From NCBI GenBank assembly GCA_022578605.1, contig MU394081.1:248850-312849 (forward strand): 64,000 nucleotides of DNA, written 5' to 3'. Positions within the stretch are counted from its first letter, which is position 1, and every line of letters starts with the position of its first letter. The translations under genes were made by a program, and so were the position numbers. Of the stretch, positions 1 to 12,733 are shown one piece after another. The notes below the pieces were generated by a model. That model was not told where the DNA came from. It searched no databases and was given only the letters and a program-made list of their open reading frames with translations. Source of the DNA: Camillea tinctor (taxonomy: Eukaryota > Ascomycota > Sordariomycetes > Xylariales > Xylariaceae).

Positions 1-1273
1 GTCCGGATAATGTGCGGGCTTGCGGGTGGGTATGAACTCCTCGATGTCGCACTGGGCGACGGCCCGCGCTGTCATGTTGCCGAAGTAGAACTTCTCGAGA
101 GCCGGTTTCAGCCTGCCGCGGGCGTTTACGTCCACGGAACACCGCGTGCTTTTCAGTGGCTTCCCTGCCCGTGCGGGACAGCATCGCGCTTTGGTGGCTT
201 CGGCCCAAATCATGGCGTAGATCACTTCGATGGTGGAAACGCTCCGCATGACCCCGGCGCGTCGAAGGGACGCATCCACCCTGGTTTTGCAAGACTCGAT
301 TCTCCTAGCTGGGATGGTGTACATGAATGCCTCCCGGAAGCCTCGGGCGCCTATCTCCCTTTCCACACTCAGGTTGTTAGTGGGCCCGCCTCCTGGGAAG
401 TCATTGTAATTTTTAGCATCCTCGGGCTCAAAGTGGTTGTCAAGGCCAGGGGCGTCTATTTAAGGTAAGCAGAGTTATCTTTACCATACCAAGCTGCCGT
501 GGTGCGTCCTACCGGGATTTGGCGCGATGGCAGCATCGCCGATACCAAACGCAAAACGCTCGAGGAAACGCTGGATGCATACGTCATCCGCAACGCATTT
601 CATGTAGGCAAGACATATGACCAGGGCACCCTCCATCATGAAGTTTGCTTGTATAGTCAGAGCTTGCGGCCAGTCTCCGAGTTCGAAGCTTTCCGGGGCA
701 GCACAAAAGTCGCCGACCTTCCAATGGGACACCGGCATGCCCCTCGCGCATAGAAAGGCATAGTTGGGTTCAGTCTCTACATGAAGCCTCCATTTGAATA
801 TTCCGGGGTGCGACCACGGCCAGGGATATGCCTTGCCGTTGCCGTACCTGAGCTGAACTTGGTTGCCCTTGATATCGTTTGCTAAAGGTCCTAGCCTCCC
901 GCTGAGGAAAGGGTAATGCTGAAAAGCATACTCGAAACCATCATGGATAAATGCTACCGCGCGGTCTATCCCGACTTCAGAAGTGTCGCGGAAATCGAAT
1001 ATCAGCATCCGACGTGCGTACTCTAGCTTTGCTAATAAACTAACTGTTAATAGTGTTTGGCTCCATCTGCGGTACCAGATGTCTATACAGGGGCTTACCG
1101 GGCTTTTCGACAGCTATAAGTGGATGTGAATTCTCTAAACCCTCCGGAATATGTGTAGCAGCATCTTCTTGATGTTGTATCTTGCGTTCTCTCCCGAAGT
1201 TGATTAAATCTATTAGGAAGCAAACGCAGTCGTCAAGAAAGGATATAAGCGCCTGAATAATAAGCCAGAACAT
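1..1273 (-). CDS. Acyltransferase, trichothecene 3-O-acetyltransferase/BAHD-like, 3' end outside window, catalytic His missing
   Basis: Proposed exons on the minus strand are 1273-1099, 1043-513 and 455-1 (runs off the window). Introns of 55 nt (GTAAGC...ACAG) and 57 nt (GTAGGA...ATAG, with an ATAAC branch-like site) join three reading frames in phase. The product has the family's N-terminal pattern: IPEGLENSHP, then LAKLEYARRMLIFDF, then HYPFLSGRL. Later come STIEVIYAMIW and a DVNARGRLKP..FYFGNMTA stretch typical of the second half. These enzymes move acetyl or other acyl groups from CoA to an alcohol or amine using an HxxxD motif. Here the motif reads KCVAD (codons near 586-600): Asp is kept but the His is Lys, so ordinary catalysis is doubtful. 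No stop or frameshift is visible in the three exons. The DFGWG end lies beyond base 1. The start at 1273 is the only upstream ATG I could join; the N-terminus is the least certain part. Confidence 0.7.
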
Positions 1274-3172
1274 TGGAGGTACATGTATTCAAGAACATAA
1301 AAAGCAGAAAAAAATTGTGTATTAGCCTTAACCTCAAGACTTGTTGATTCTAGAGCTGTTAGGCGTGATAGTAAGAAGCGTGCCACGGAGTAGTCAGGTA
1401 GGCTAGAGGAATGTAGTATGCGAAATTGCCATTATGTACAAAGCAAAACTACGTAGAGTTATCGATGTCAGTTATCACTTGCCATGTTTGAGCCATCCGC
1501 AATCTTGATCTTGATCTAGAGTCATTAATGTCACAGAAGGTGCGCCTTGCTCTCTTATGTCTAGGTAATCGCATGTAGACATATAGAAGCCTCTCTGATG
1601 GGAGTTGACATAGCTTGTTCAATGTTAGTGTCAATGCTACCTACTAAGCAGGCAGTTACTGAATATAAGACAGGTGATATTATACTAGATAAATTCTATG
1701 CCAATTCTATGCCAATCCAGGCATGTATAAGTAATTGGCTTTTGTTATACATGTAACGCTAGGGTTAAGAGGCACCTATGAATGATGGTCCCGAACTGCA
1801 TGAACTGATATGTAATGCAGAAAGGGACCAAATTGATGTCAGAGATACGCGTATACCTACAACTATGTTGGGACTGGCGGGAACATCGATGTAACTAATA
1901 CGTAAGATGGGACACCGGGAATAAGAACCAATTATATCAAATCCCGAGCCTGAGAGCGCTAGGTTATAGTATATATTATGGATTGTATCTGATCGTATTA
2001 GTAGTATCCCGTTTGCTTGTCCCATTTAGTTATCCCGTTTACGGTATAATGTTATTAGCTGTGGTACGATTATTAGAGGTCAATACACCTAATACTTATT
2101 ATGCCTCACGTCACCGAGTCCGGGCTATCGGCTTTTGCTTCCTCTCATTTGCTGAGACCCTTTAGTCGGCTATACATTTGCATGCGTTATAGCCGTCTTA
2201 GTATTCTCAAATTCTTTTCTTTTTCCTTTTTCCTTTTAACTTTATTATTATTACTATTATTGTTTTCAGGGTCCTATGTCGCACCTTCGTTGTAAATGTA
2301 GACTATATAGTCCGGTATGGTCAAATCGGAAACTTATGCGAGCATGAAGGAAGGATATTGCACCGACCTTGCTGCGTTGCGTATCGTACGAGTTCTGGGC
2401 AAATATATCTGCTGGAGAAACTCAACAGAAACGGAGACCGGCAAATGCCCGAGGCGGTGCTCTTTTACCTGCCGGGCTGCCTGCGCGGTATGTAATTACT
2501 AACCAACTGGTTGGCTGGGAGGTAAGGCTTTGAGGCTGCACGGGGACAACTTGTAGACCCGTGTAGACCAGGTTGTTAGATCCCAGAGATGATACGATAC
2601 CATTCTGAGTAAGACTGCAGGCCATTGACCAATCAGAGAACATGTAATTCACCCCCAGGACGGGGTAATAGGGCGTTGCAGGTGTTAGTCTTAGTGCGGT
2701 CTAGTTTTTCTTCAGTGGGGTGTAGTGGGACACCGAACATCCGAATTGTCTAGGTTAGATAGTCTTTTGCCTTCGCCTAGGTTTTAAGTCTCTTTTTAAC
2801 CATCATTCTTTTTTTTGGTCTTACCAACCACAACTCACAACTCACTTATAGCGACCTCTTAACCTAACCTAGGGTAGTACATGCTTAGTACATTAAGCAG
2901 GCATCCCGCATATTCTCTGCATGTCAACTGAACTTGACTTGCCTTGGCCTTTTCTAGTTTCTTTTCCAATCATTTCCTGTCTATCTGTCATCAATTGCCT
3001 TCTTCTATCTTCTTTCTATTACTTAACCTACTACATATCCGTTCTCCTTACATTGTCGCTTGTTTAGAATCTCTCTCTCACACACACTACCCGCTACCTT
3101 TCAACTTATATACGAATCGACTGACTCAATTGACAACCCCCCCGACTGGGCTTACTGGAACTGCATGCCACG
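1274..3172. other. Intergenic region with AT-rich first half and hem1 leader
   Basis: No credible gene is visible. 1274-2300 is AT-rich with only short stop-limited frames and small local duplications, for example a tandem copy of an 11-base word near 1693-1713. 2215-2262 is a T-rich/TTA run. From about 2750 to 3110 the plus strand becomes strongly pyrimidine-rich, as expected for the promoter and leader of the aminolevulinate synthase gene that starts at 3173. Confidence 0.6.
2628..2634 (+). promoter_or_regulatory. CCAAT box, possible HAP-complex site upstream of hem1
   Basis: The sequence gaCCAATcag lies about 540 bases upstream of the hem1 ATG. It matches the CCAAT core with the flanking CAG favoured by the fungal HAP2/3/5 (HapB/C/E) complex, which regulates heme and iron-linked genes. 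Only the word match is seen; use is inferred. Confidence 0.35.
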
Positions 3173-5104
3173 ATGGATGCTGTTCTTCGTCAGTCCAAGG
3201 CCATGTGCCCTTTCTTGAAGCAAGCCTCTCCAGCCACCCTCCGAGCACTTTCCACCTCGACCCGTCCCCAGGCCTCTCAGTGCGGAGGTACTATCTCCAA
3301 GCTGCAGTTGCTCGGACAGCGCTGCCCTGTCATGGGGAAGGCTCTTGCTATCCAGTCTGCTCGATTCGGCTCTAAGACTGGCATGGCTGGTTCAGCCGCC
3401 GTGTCAGGCTTTCGAAACTTCTCCGGCCATCCTAAGACGGGGAAAGCAAAAATCCATACGAGCCGCTCCCATGAAGCCAGGGCTGTTGAGGGCACCGTCT
3501 TTGCGCCTCATGATAGTGGTATGACCGATGGAAACGAGCCATATAAGAATTTATACACTAACACTTATTAAAAAAAAGTCCAGTACCATCCCAATGCGCC
3601 CGGCAATCGCAAGGCCAATGTTCCCGCCTCTAGTGGTAAAACGGCGGGCGTGAATGCGAAGTTCGATTACAATGGCTTCTACCAGGGAGAGCTCGACAAA
3701 AAGCACAAAGACAAGTCGTACCGGTACTTCAACAACATCAATCGCCTAGCTAAGGAGTTTCCCCAGGCCCACGGAGCTAATAGGGAGGAGCGTGTGACTG
3801 TGTGGTGCTCCAACGATTATCTTGGAATGGGTAGAAACCCTCAGGTCCTCAAGCAGATGCATGAAACTCTGGACGAATATGGTTCCGGTGCAGGAGGGAC
3901 CAGAAATATTTCTGGCCATAACAAGCATGCTGTTGAACTCGAAGGGACTATAGCTAAGTTGCACGCCAAGGAAGCGGCTCTTGTATTCAGTTCCTGTTAT
4001 GTGGCCAATGATGCCACTCTCGCAACCCTGGGAAGCAAGCTCCCAGAATGTGTGATTCTATCCGACAGCTTGAACCACGCCTCGATGATTCAAGGTATTC
4101 GCCACTCGGGCACCAAAAAGCTCGTTTTCAAACACAATGACCTCGAAGATCTCGAGGCCAAATTGGCATCTCTGCCACTCCACGTCCCTAAAATTATCGC
4201 CTTCGAGTCTGTCTATAGTATGTGTGGTTCAATTGGGCCCATTGAAGGAATATGCGATCTTGCCGACAAGTATGGCGCTATTACTTTCCTCGATGAAGTT
4301 CATGCAGTCGGTATGTATGGACCCAATGGTGCTGGTGTCGCCGAGCACCTTGACTTTGAAGCACACCAAAAAGGAAGGCCTGAAGGAACCATCATGGACC
4401 GCATAGATATCATTACTGGCACTCTAGGCAAAGCGTACGGTTGCGTTGGTGGATATATTGCTGGCAGTGAGAAACTTGTCGACATGATCCGATCGCTCGC
4501 ACCGGGCTTCATTTTTACAACCTCACTTCCTCCCGCAACCATGGCTGGTGCCAGGGCTGCTATTGAGTACCAGATGAATTACAACGGCGATAGGCGCCTC
4601 CAGCAGCTCCACACTCGTGCTGTCAAGGAGGCGTTGGACCGAAAAGACATCCCTGTTATCCCTAACCCTTCTCATATCATCCCAATCCTTGTCGGCAATG
4701 CCGAGCTTGCAAAGCAAGCCTCAGACATGCTATTGACTGACTATCAAATCTACGTACAATCGATCAACTACCCGACCGTGCCGGTGGGTCAGGAACGTCT
4801 CCGAATCACACCTACACCAGGTCATACTAAGGAATATCGCGACCAACTTGTCGCAGCCGTCGATGAAATTTGGTCTAAGCTTGGTATCAAGCGCACGTCC
4901 GAGTGGGCTGCTGAGGGCGGCTTCATTGGCGTGGGCGAGGCTGAAGCTAGCATTGAACAACCTCTATGGACCGACGAACAACTCGGTATTGACCAGCAAG
5001 TTGTCAAGCAAATTAAAGCTTCGAAGCCTGGTAATCTCTTCATGGAAACCCTGCTTGAACATGAAAGTCAGAACTCGACTAGGGCTGTGAGCGCCGCCGC
5101 CTAA
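3173..5104 (+). CDS. hem1: 5-aminolevulinate synthase, mitochondrial
   Basis: Exons 3173-3518 and 3579-5104; the 60-nt intron (GTATGA...AAAAG, CACTAAC branch site) restores frame, giving 623 aa, normal for fungal ALAS. The enzyme condenses glycine and succinyl-CoA to 5-aminolevulinate in the mitochondrial matrix, the first committed step of heme synthesis. Residues 1 to about 115 form an Arg/Ser-rich targeting region with two Cys-Pro heme-regulatory-type motifs (MCPFL near residue 11 and RCPVMGKAL near residue 50). The catalytic domain starts near FDYNGFY. It shows [17 protein letters not shown], the HAVGMYG loop and TLGKAYG, whose Lys (about residue 400, codon 4430-4432) binds pyridoxal phosphate. 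The Cys-Pro motifs suggest heme feedback on import or stability. The gene is also called hemA in Aspergillus. Confidence 0.97.
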
Positions 5105-5824
5105 TTTTCTCCAAACTCATTTCAGAGGGAGTCAATGGATTAAGGGGAGCTCATCAGACCCGAAACACGTTCTTTCGAGCGCGAAGGGTAAGGAGGAGTT
5201 TATATTTTTTTTTACCACCAACCAAATTCACTTCGAATATGATTTATATCATACAGGCCCTATCGTACAGGAGCCTTTTGAGTTTTACACGCTTAACAAA
5301 ATAGCCAAGCCATAGGCCTTTTATCAATGCAATCAGCCCCATCTCGTCGGCGAGGTGGACTATGCTCATTTGCCTTCAACTATACTGTTTCTATGCACCT
5401 GTGATAATATTCATCCTATAATCAAGTGGGGGTCTCGTATAACCTCTACTTTAGACTTGTTTGCTGAGCTCATATTCTAGGATCATTTTGTTGTATGACT
5501 AAGGTGAAGTTTATCAAATTGGAATGCAGTTAACAATAACAACCAAGTATTAACCCCTATCCAGGTGCATTATCACTATGGCACTTGTCAAATTACTTTG
5601 GAAGAATTAAGCCTACATGAAATCCTTAGAAATATGGTTTTACTTAAACTATGCACCTATGGAGAGAGACATCTATTGTTACAAGCTCCGTTCGTCCATT
5701 GAAAAAGGAGGTGGCAAGACATATATTCCCATTCGAATGTCATTCAACATCTTATGTATGGGCTAGAACACCAGGACCATACAGCTGACCAATATCTTTG
5801 GTTAGCTATCCGCGTCTCATCGGT

Positions 5825-5831
5825 GGCTAAA
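5825..5831 (+). promoter_or_regulatory. GGCTAAA word, possible XlnR/XYR1 site
   Basis: GGCTAAA is the classical binding core of the xylanolytic activator XlnR/XYR1. It lies about 495 bases upstream of the GH30_7 xylanase ATG. One 7-base match can easily occur by chance, so only its position before a xylanase gene makes it worth noting. Confidence 0.3.
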
Positions 5832-6253
5832 TAAGTGCAACGAAAGGGATACTGCCTCGTCTATTTAACCGTCTCTCCCTACGTGGAAAAGGGGGAAAGG
5901 GAAGCACGCGTACCCCACAGCCAAGATGCGGAGGTAATACCCCCATAAGCTTAAGCTTACCCGCCACATGGCAATAGGGGGCTGTCCTGCAGCACCGATT
6001 CGACGTGCGAGATATGCTTAATTATATAGGCTCCAGGTATGTTACGATGGATGTTCATCTAAACCTGGAGACCCAGGACAAGCCCAGAACACCGACTCCT
6101 CATCTTGGGGACGACAAGCCGGCAAATATGGATTCTGGGAGCTTGCCAGATGCTTTGCGAGAACCAAGGGGAGGGGGGCTAGAGTAGAATGATGCTACAG
6201 CTTTGGTTTATATATCTGTGTAGCTAACATCTGCCTACTTTGCCCGATCATAA

Positions 6254-7946
<1,693 letters not shown>

Positions 7947-8301
7947 GGCTCCCCCTTACATATAACCAATCTGTGTATATGTTAGCTTGCTGAGACACTT
8001 GTGAGAGACAACAACTGAAAACTGTATTCAGAGGAGGGGGGTAAACGGCATGTCTGTGTCTTTGTTATGAGATTCGACTCATCGTTGCGATTCATCATAT
8101 CTTATTACGCAACTCACTGCGAGGGCCTTGGTTTTATCTTGCTAAATTCGTATATTTATGATAACCCTTCCTTAGATCCATTGCCCTTACCCACCCTCTC
8201 AATCCCGTGTGCGCGAGACTCTAACTGCCTCGTTCCCCTATTCCCGGTATAGATCAAGTACCTATCTATATCTACCACTCCTTTCTTCACAATCCATGCT
8301 A
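7947..8301. other. Intergenic region between convergent GH30 and isochorismatase genes
   Basis: This short stretch holds the 3' ends of two convergent genes. It is TA-rich around 8080-8180. No gene, RNA or repeat is visible. Confidence 0.6.
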
Positions 8302-9276
8302 TCAGATCTTGCTACTCATCAGCGCGCCCAGGGCCGTCTTGGTATCCTGGCCCGTCTCCTTGACGAGCTTGGCGATATCCCTGAACTCGGCGATGCGCGC
8401 GTCGCCCATGAGCTCGTAGAGCCAGCTCTCGCTGGTGGTGACGGTGACGCCCTCGGCGCGGAGGCGGTCGAAGGCGAGGGGGATCTCCTGGGGGTTGCAG
8501 CTGCTGACGGCGTCAGCGAGGACGTAGACCTTGTGGCCGCGGGCGCGCAGGTCCATGGCGGTCTGGGTGATGCAGATGTGGCTCTCGATGCCGACGATGA
8601 CCACCTCGCGCGGGGGCTTCTGGGTGCCGGCCACGCTGGTGGACGACAGCACGTGCGGGAAGTGCGGCTCTATCTCGGGGATCATCATGGAGAACCGCGT
8701 CTTGTCGGCGGTGACGACGGCGTCGCCCACGAGCTCCTGGATCTCGGGCACGATGGGCCCTAGCTTGGAACCGTTCTGGGTCGTTACGTAGAGGGGCAGG
8801 TTGAGGATCTTGGCCGCGCGCAGGACCTTCTGTGAGGTGAGGACTCTGAGATGGTGGGAGGGAGACCCCCCCCTCTAGTTAGATAAGATGACTTGGCTGG
8901 CTGGTTGATGGCTTTGACTCATAAGGGATGCTTCGTGGATTGGTGTCCGTTTCCAGTCAGAAGTGTGAAGCCACAACATAACACGTACATCTTATCGAAT
9001 TGCCAGATGGCATTGCGGAACTTCTCCTGCAAATCACAGACACTGTTTTATCCCCCCAGCACCCATGTCAGCTCACTTCCCTCTGTGATACTTTCATAAA
9101 AGAGATATCATGATCTCCATCCTGAGATTGGTGAATTTGTACTGACAATATAGCAGGGTTCTCTATGCGTTTTGTTTTTCGAGGTTAGCATCATAAATGA
9201 ATTGTTATAAAGTGACTGTCATAAAACAAGAAAACTACATACGAAGACGCCGGCTAGGCGTGGGCTTGTCGGCCAT
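8302..9276 (-). CDS. Isochorismatase-like cysteine hydrolase (ISOC1/2, YcaC type)
   Basis: Minus-strand exons that can be read are 9276-9243, a 16-nt micro-exon 9162-9147, 9042-8989, and the last exon 8829-8302. Together they give MADKPTPSRRLQNPAIF, then VCDLQEKFRNAIWQFDK, and later KVLRAAKILNLPLYVTTQNGSKLG. The link between the third and last exon is uncertain. A 19-nt micro-exon near 8905 (CC..CAA, followed by GTCATC) keeps frame and supplies an IHQPASQ-like linker where the family has about six residues. The family's Asp-Lys-Cys triad is visible: Asp in VCDLQ, Lys in ADKTRFSM and Cys in GIESHICI. Substrate is unknown; ISOC proteins act on small amides or remain uncharacterised. An in-frame ATG upstream at 9420 could add 48 Arg/Ser-rich residues. 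Confidence 0.85.
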
Positions 9277-10267
9277 GGTAGCAGTAGATGAGAGTCTCGA
9301 ACGAGCAGGGATCGCTTTACAGGTGAAAATGAGATTCGTCGACGGAGGCGGGGTAAATCTGAGTAGTGATCGGGATCCTTGATTGAATAGAAAACTTGTT
9401 GTTGTTCTCGCAAAATTCATCTATGTATATAAAATTTTACCTCTTTTTTTCTTCTTCTCTTTCTTGTCAATCAGAAATTCAAAAACAGTCAATGATAAGA
9501 GGTCATACGTATATTTATATATAGATATATGTATACGAAAGGTAAGGATTCGACTAACCAGGATTGTTGACCAGGTTTACCTCCAGTTCTGAAAGGTAAA
9601 TGGATGTAAGGTCATTGGAAGATGCCGAGCCACATGCGCGAGAACGGCGAGAAGAAAAAAAAAAAGGGGAGCTCGGAGGGACGGGAAATAATATCGTTCT
9701 AACCGATGTGCGCGTATGTATATATACATACAAATGACGCGGGGTAGCGGATCAATGGCGGGGGCGGGGTGTTATTTTTGTCTTTCATCATAGGCCCCCT
9801 AACAATAGGTGCTCTCCATAAGACGAACCACCCCCTGATCCCTATGTACATAATAGTTCCTGCTGTGCCCTGCATAGTTCCCAATACCATTGAAACCAGC
9901 TATCGATGGTGTCATTATAATTTCCACAACACCCAGGTACTATGTACTTAGCTACTAGGTTAAGGCCTTCTTAATTGGCGAATTGTCTTATGCGCTAATG
10001 TACCTGTCTGCTTATAACCTACCTAATATAAGGTTCTAACCTAGATATCACACAAATCAATAGCCAAGGTTAGGTTACACGTATATAGACCATTTGATAG
10101 ACCATTAAGCATTAGAGAGACAGTACTAGTAGGGGTTTTGTAAAAAGGGGGAAACTGGTCAACCTAATCATCGGTCTCTATTGATCCTCTCCACGGAGTA
10201 CTAGTGAACAGGTACCTATGTATCCAACCGCGACCCCCCTGAGTCTGAATCCGCTTGACTTCGCATT
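9277..10267. other. Intergenic region between two minus-strand genes
   Basis: 9277-9480 is the upstream region and possible alternative first coding segment of the isochorismatase gene. 9430-10160 is AT-rich with TATA, GTATAC and ACCTA words and a poly-A run at 9654-9664. No gene is supported. The part nearest 10267 is the 3' flank of THI6. Confidence 0.55.
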
Positions 10268-12176
10268 CTACAAAACCACCGAGATCCTTGCCCGTTCCAG
10301 CCACCCCAGATCTCCATCCACCGTCTTCCTGCGGATGTTGTACAGCTCGTCCAGGAAAGCGGGGACAAACGTCCCGGGGCCCTTGACGTCCTCGCGCTCG
10401 GCCGCCAGCTCGGCCGCGATGTTGTAGTACAGCAGGGCCGCGATCGTGGCCTGCAGCTTGTCCCAGAGATTCGCGGCGATCATAGCCGAGATGGTGGTGC
10501 CCAGGCAGCACCCCGTGCCCGTGACCATGCCCAGGTACTCGTGCCCGTTGTCGATGGCGTAGACGTACCGGCCTGCCGTGACCAGGTCCGTCTTGCCTGT
10601 CATGACGACGATGTTCCGCCGGCGGTTCGCCAGCTGCATGATAGCCCGACCGAGCTTTTTCATGTCTGCCTCGGCTGGCCCGCTGTCGACGCCGCGCTGC
10701 TGCACCTGCGGCTGCTCGGCGCCGTCGTCGGGCATGCACGAGAGGATCTCGGCTTGGTTGCCTTTGAGCACGTCGACGTACCCCGCGCCGAAGATGGTCT
10801 TCACGGCCGCTCGTCTGACGGCTGTGGCTCCGGCGCTTTGTATGTATATATACATGTTAGCGCATTCTACTTTTTTTTTTTTTTGGTTTGATAACTCGAT
10901 GATACAACACATAGGTAAATAACTCACCCCACAGGATCAAACACTACGGGCTGTCCCGCGTCGTTATATGCCCTTAGTGCTTTTAAGTAATTCTCCAACC
11001 CCTCGGGGGTCACCGTCCCCATGTTGATCACGAGCGCGCCCCCGAGTGTCACGAGGTCTTTCGCCTCTTCTCCGTAGTTCGCCATGATGGGGCTCGCGCC
11101 GACGTTAAGGGCTACATTGGCCGCCAGGTTCTGCACGACGAGGTTGGTCATGTTGTGCGAGAGGGGCTTGATGTTGTGGACCCTGTGTATGATCTGGGGG
11201 ACAGTGGCTAGGAAGAGGTCCACGAGGTCGTGCGCGGGCCGGTTTTCTAAGTCTTCGCAGTGATTCACGAACTCGGGATTCGCCTTGACCAGGCGCTGCA
11301 ACTCCCGCGACGCTGCCTCTGGGTCGGGCGCCGCCATAATGGCGCTCACGATGGCGACGCCGTCGAGGGCCCGGCCGTTGTTGCCGGCGCTCTGCCACAC
11401 CACGCGCGAGACGTTAGACGCGTTGATGCCGCCGATGCAGACCGTTTTTACGGGCGACCCGGCCGCCGCGAGCTGGAGCAGGATCTGCTGCAGCCCGTCC
11501 ACGCCGATGATGCTTTTGGTATTTTCTTTGCTAGTTGCATAGCCAAGGGTGGTTTAGTTAGCTAGAAGTGTTGAAAAATCTCATAAGGGGGTAAAGTAGA
11601 CTAGTGGAAGTAGTAAATCTTAACACCAATATGAATATATATAAGATAACCGAAAGGAAATCTCCAAGACTTACGTCGGCGTCGCAAACACTGTCCCAAT
11701 ACCCAGATAATCTGCTCCCGCCGCGCACGCCGCCTGCGTCTCCTCGGCATTGCTCACCGTGACGCCGATGATAGCGTCCGGGCCGAGTAGTTTCCTTGCG
11801 GACGATATATCTGTAGACATATACCCATGTTAACCTTTCTCATCCCTCGCCAAAAGAAAGAAAAAAAGAAAGAAAAAAGGACAAACCAACCCATATCATC
11901 CTGTCCGATATGCACGCCCTCGCACCCGACCGCAAGCGCGACATCCACCCTGTCGTTGATTAGCAGCGGCACGCCGTACCGGCTTGTAATCCTGTGAAGC
12001 CGCTTTGCCGTGGCCACTAGCACCGCCGTGTCGCTCTTCTTATCCCGGTACTGCACGCAGGTGACGCCGCCCTTCAGCGCCGCTTCGACTACCTCCCCGA
12101 TGTCCCGGTTGCCCAGGATGGCCGGCGTCGAGTCCGTTACCAGGTACAGCAAGTAGTCTACCTTGTCTTTCTGCAT
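10268..12176 (-). CDS. THI6: Thiamine biosynthetic bifunctional enzyme: thiamine-phosphate synthase / hydroxyethylthiazole kinase
   Basis: Exons on the minus strand are 12176-11891, 11810-11675, 11530-10928 and 10835-10268. All three introns keep frame and give 530 aa, normal for fungal Thi6. The N-terminal ThiE half couples HMP-PP and HET-P to thiamine phosphate. It shows YLVTDST, GGVTCVQYRDK, LLINDRVDVAL, HIGQDDM, DYLGIGTVFATPT and CIGGINASN. The C-terminal ThiM half phosphorylates hydroxyethylthiazole. It shows NMTNLVVQN, VNxGAS-like NVGASPIMAN, VVFDPVGAGAT, LKGNQAEI and VTGTGCCLG with the catalytic Cys. Intron 1 begins GTTGGT, an uncommon donor, but no other join fits GQDDM-DISSARKLLG. 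I looked for a TPP riboswitch in the upstream region and saw none, unlike fungal THI4/NMT1. Confidence 0.96.
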
Positions 12177-12733
12177 CTTTTTTTCTCCTTTTTTTTCTCC
12201 TCCCGCTGTTTCCTTCTTCTCTCCTCTAGTGCCCGGGATAGTAATACCACGTTGCGGGCGGTTGTGTGAGTGTGGGCGTATGTATGTGACAGTAACTTGA
12301 CGACTGATTTATATGCAAGTATCATGCATGTACATGTAGTTTCTGAGAATTCTTTAGATTCTCCATCTGCGGCTATTAAATGCCTAAGTTCTAATGCGTC
12401 TTTTTAGTGCCGTCACGTCACATATACATCATAAAACGGCTCGATTCATACAAAATAGCCAGGTCTGCATCTAATAAGTATCACTGCCACAGACCGAACC
12501 TCTTGGACAAGCTGTAACTTCTAGATCATTTTCTGCATCATTCAAGACATTATTCATGAGGGCATTTATTCTGTTTATTGAGTTTCCTTTTGGATTTTTT
12601 TTGGTCTTCAAACACTACTTGTCTGCTAAAGCTCTTGGCAATCCCCGGCGTGGACTAGGAACTTTCACACATTTAGTCGTGCCATTAAGTTGTTGCCCCT
12701 TTATTGATAAACACTCTCCTATATCTCAACCTC
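12177..12733. other. Intergenic region: THI6 promoter and 3' flank of the next gene
   Basis: On the minus strand the first 50 bases upstream of the THI6 ATG are A/G-rich (pyrimidine-rich on plus). The rest shows no conserved thiamine-riboswitch words and no gene. The right end is the 3' flank of the gene at 12734-14672. Confidence 0.55.

Noticed and set aside
12177..12733. Possible TPP riboswitch upstream of THI6
   Set aside because: A CTGAGA word occurs near 12343 but on the wrong strand for THI6, and none of the other conserved aptamer words is nearby.
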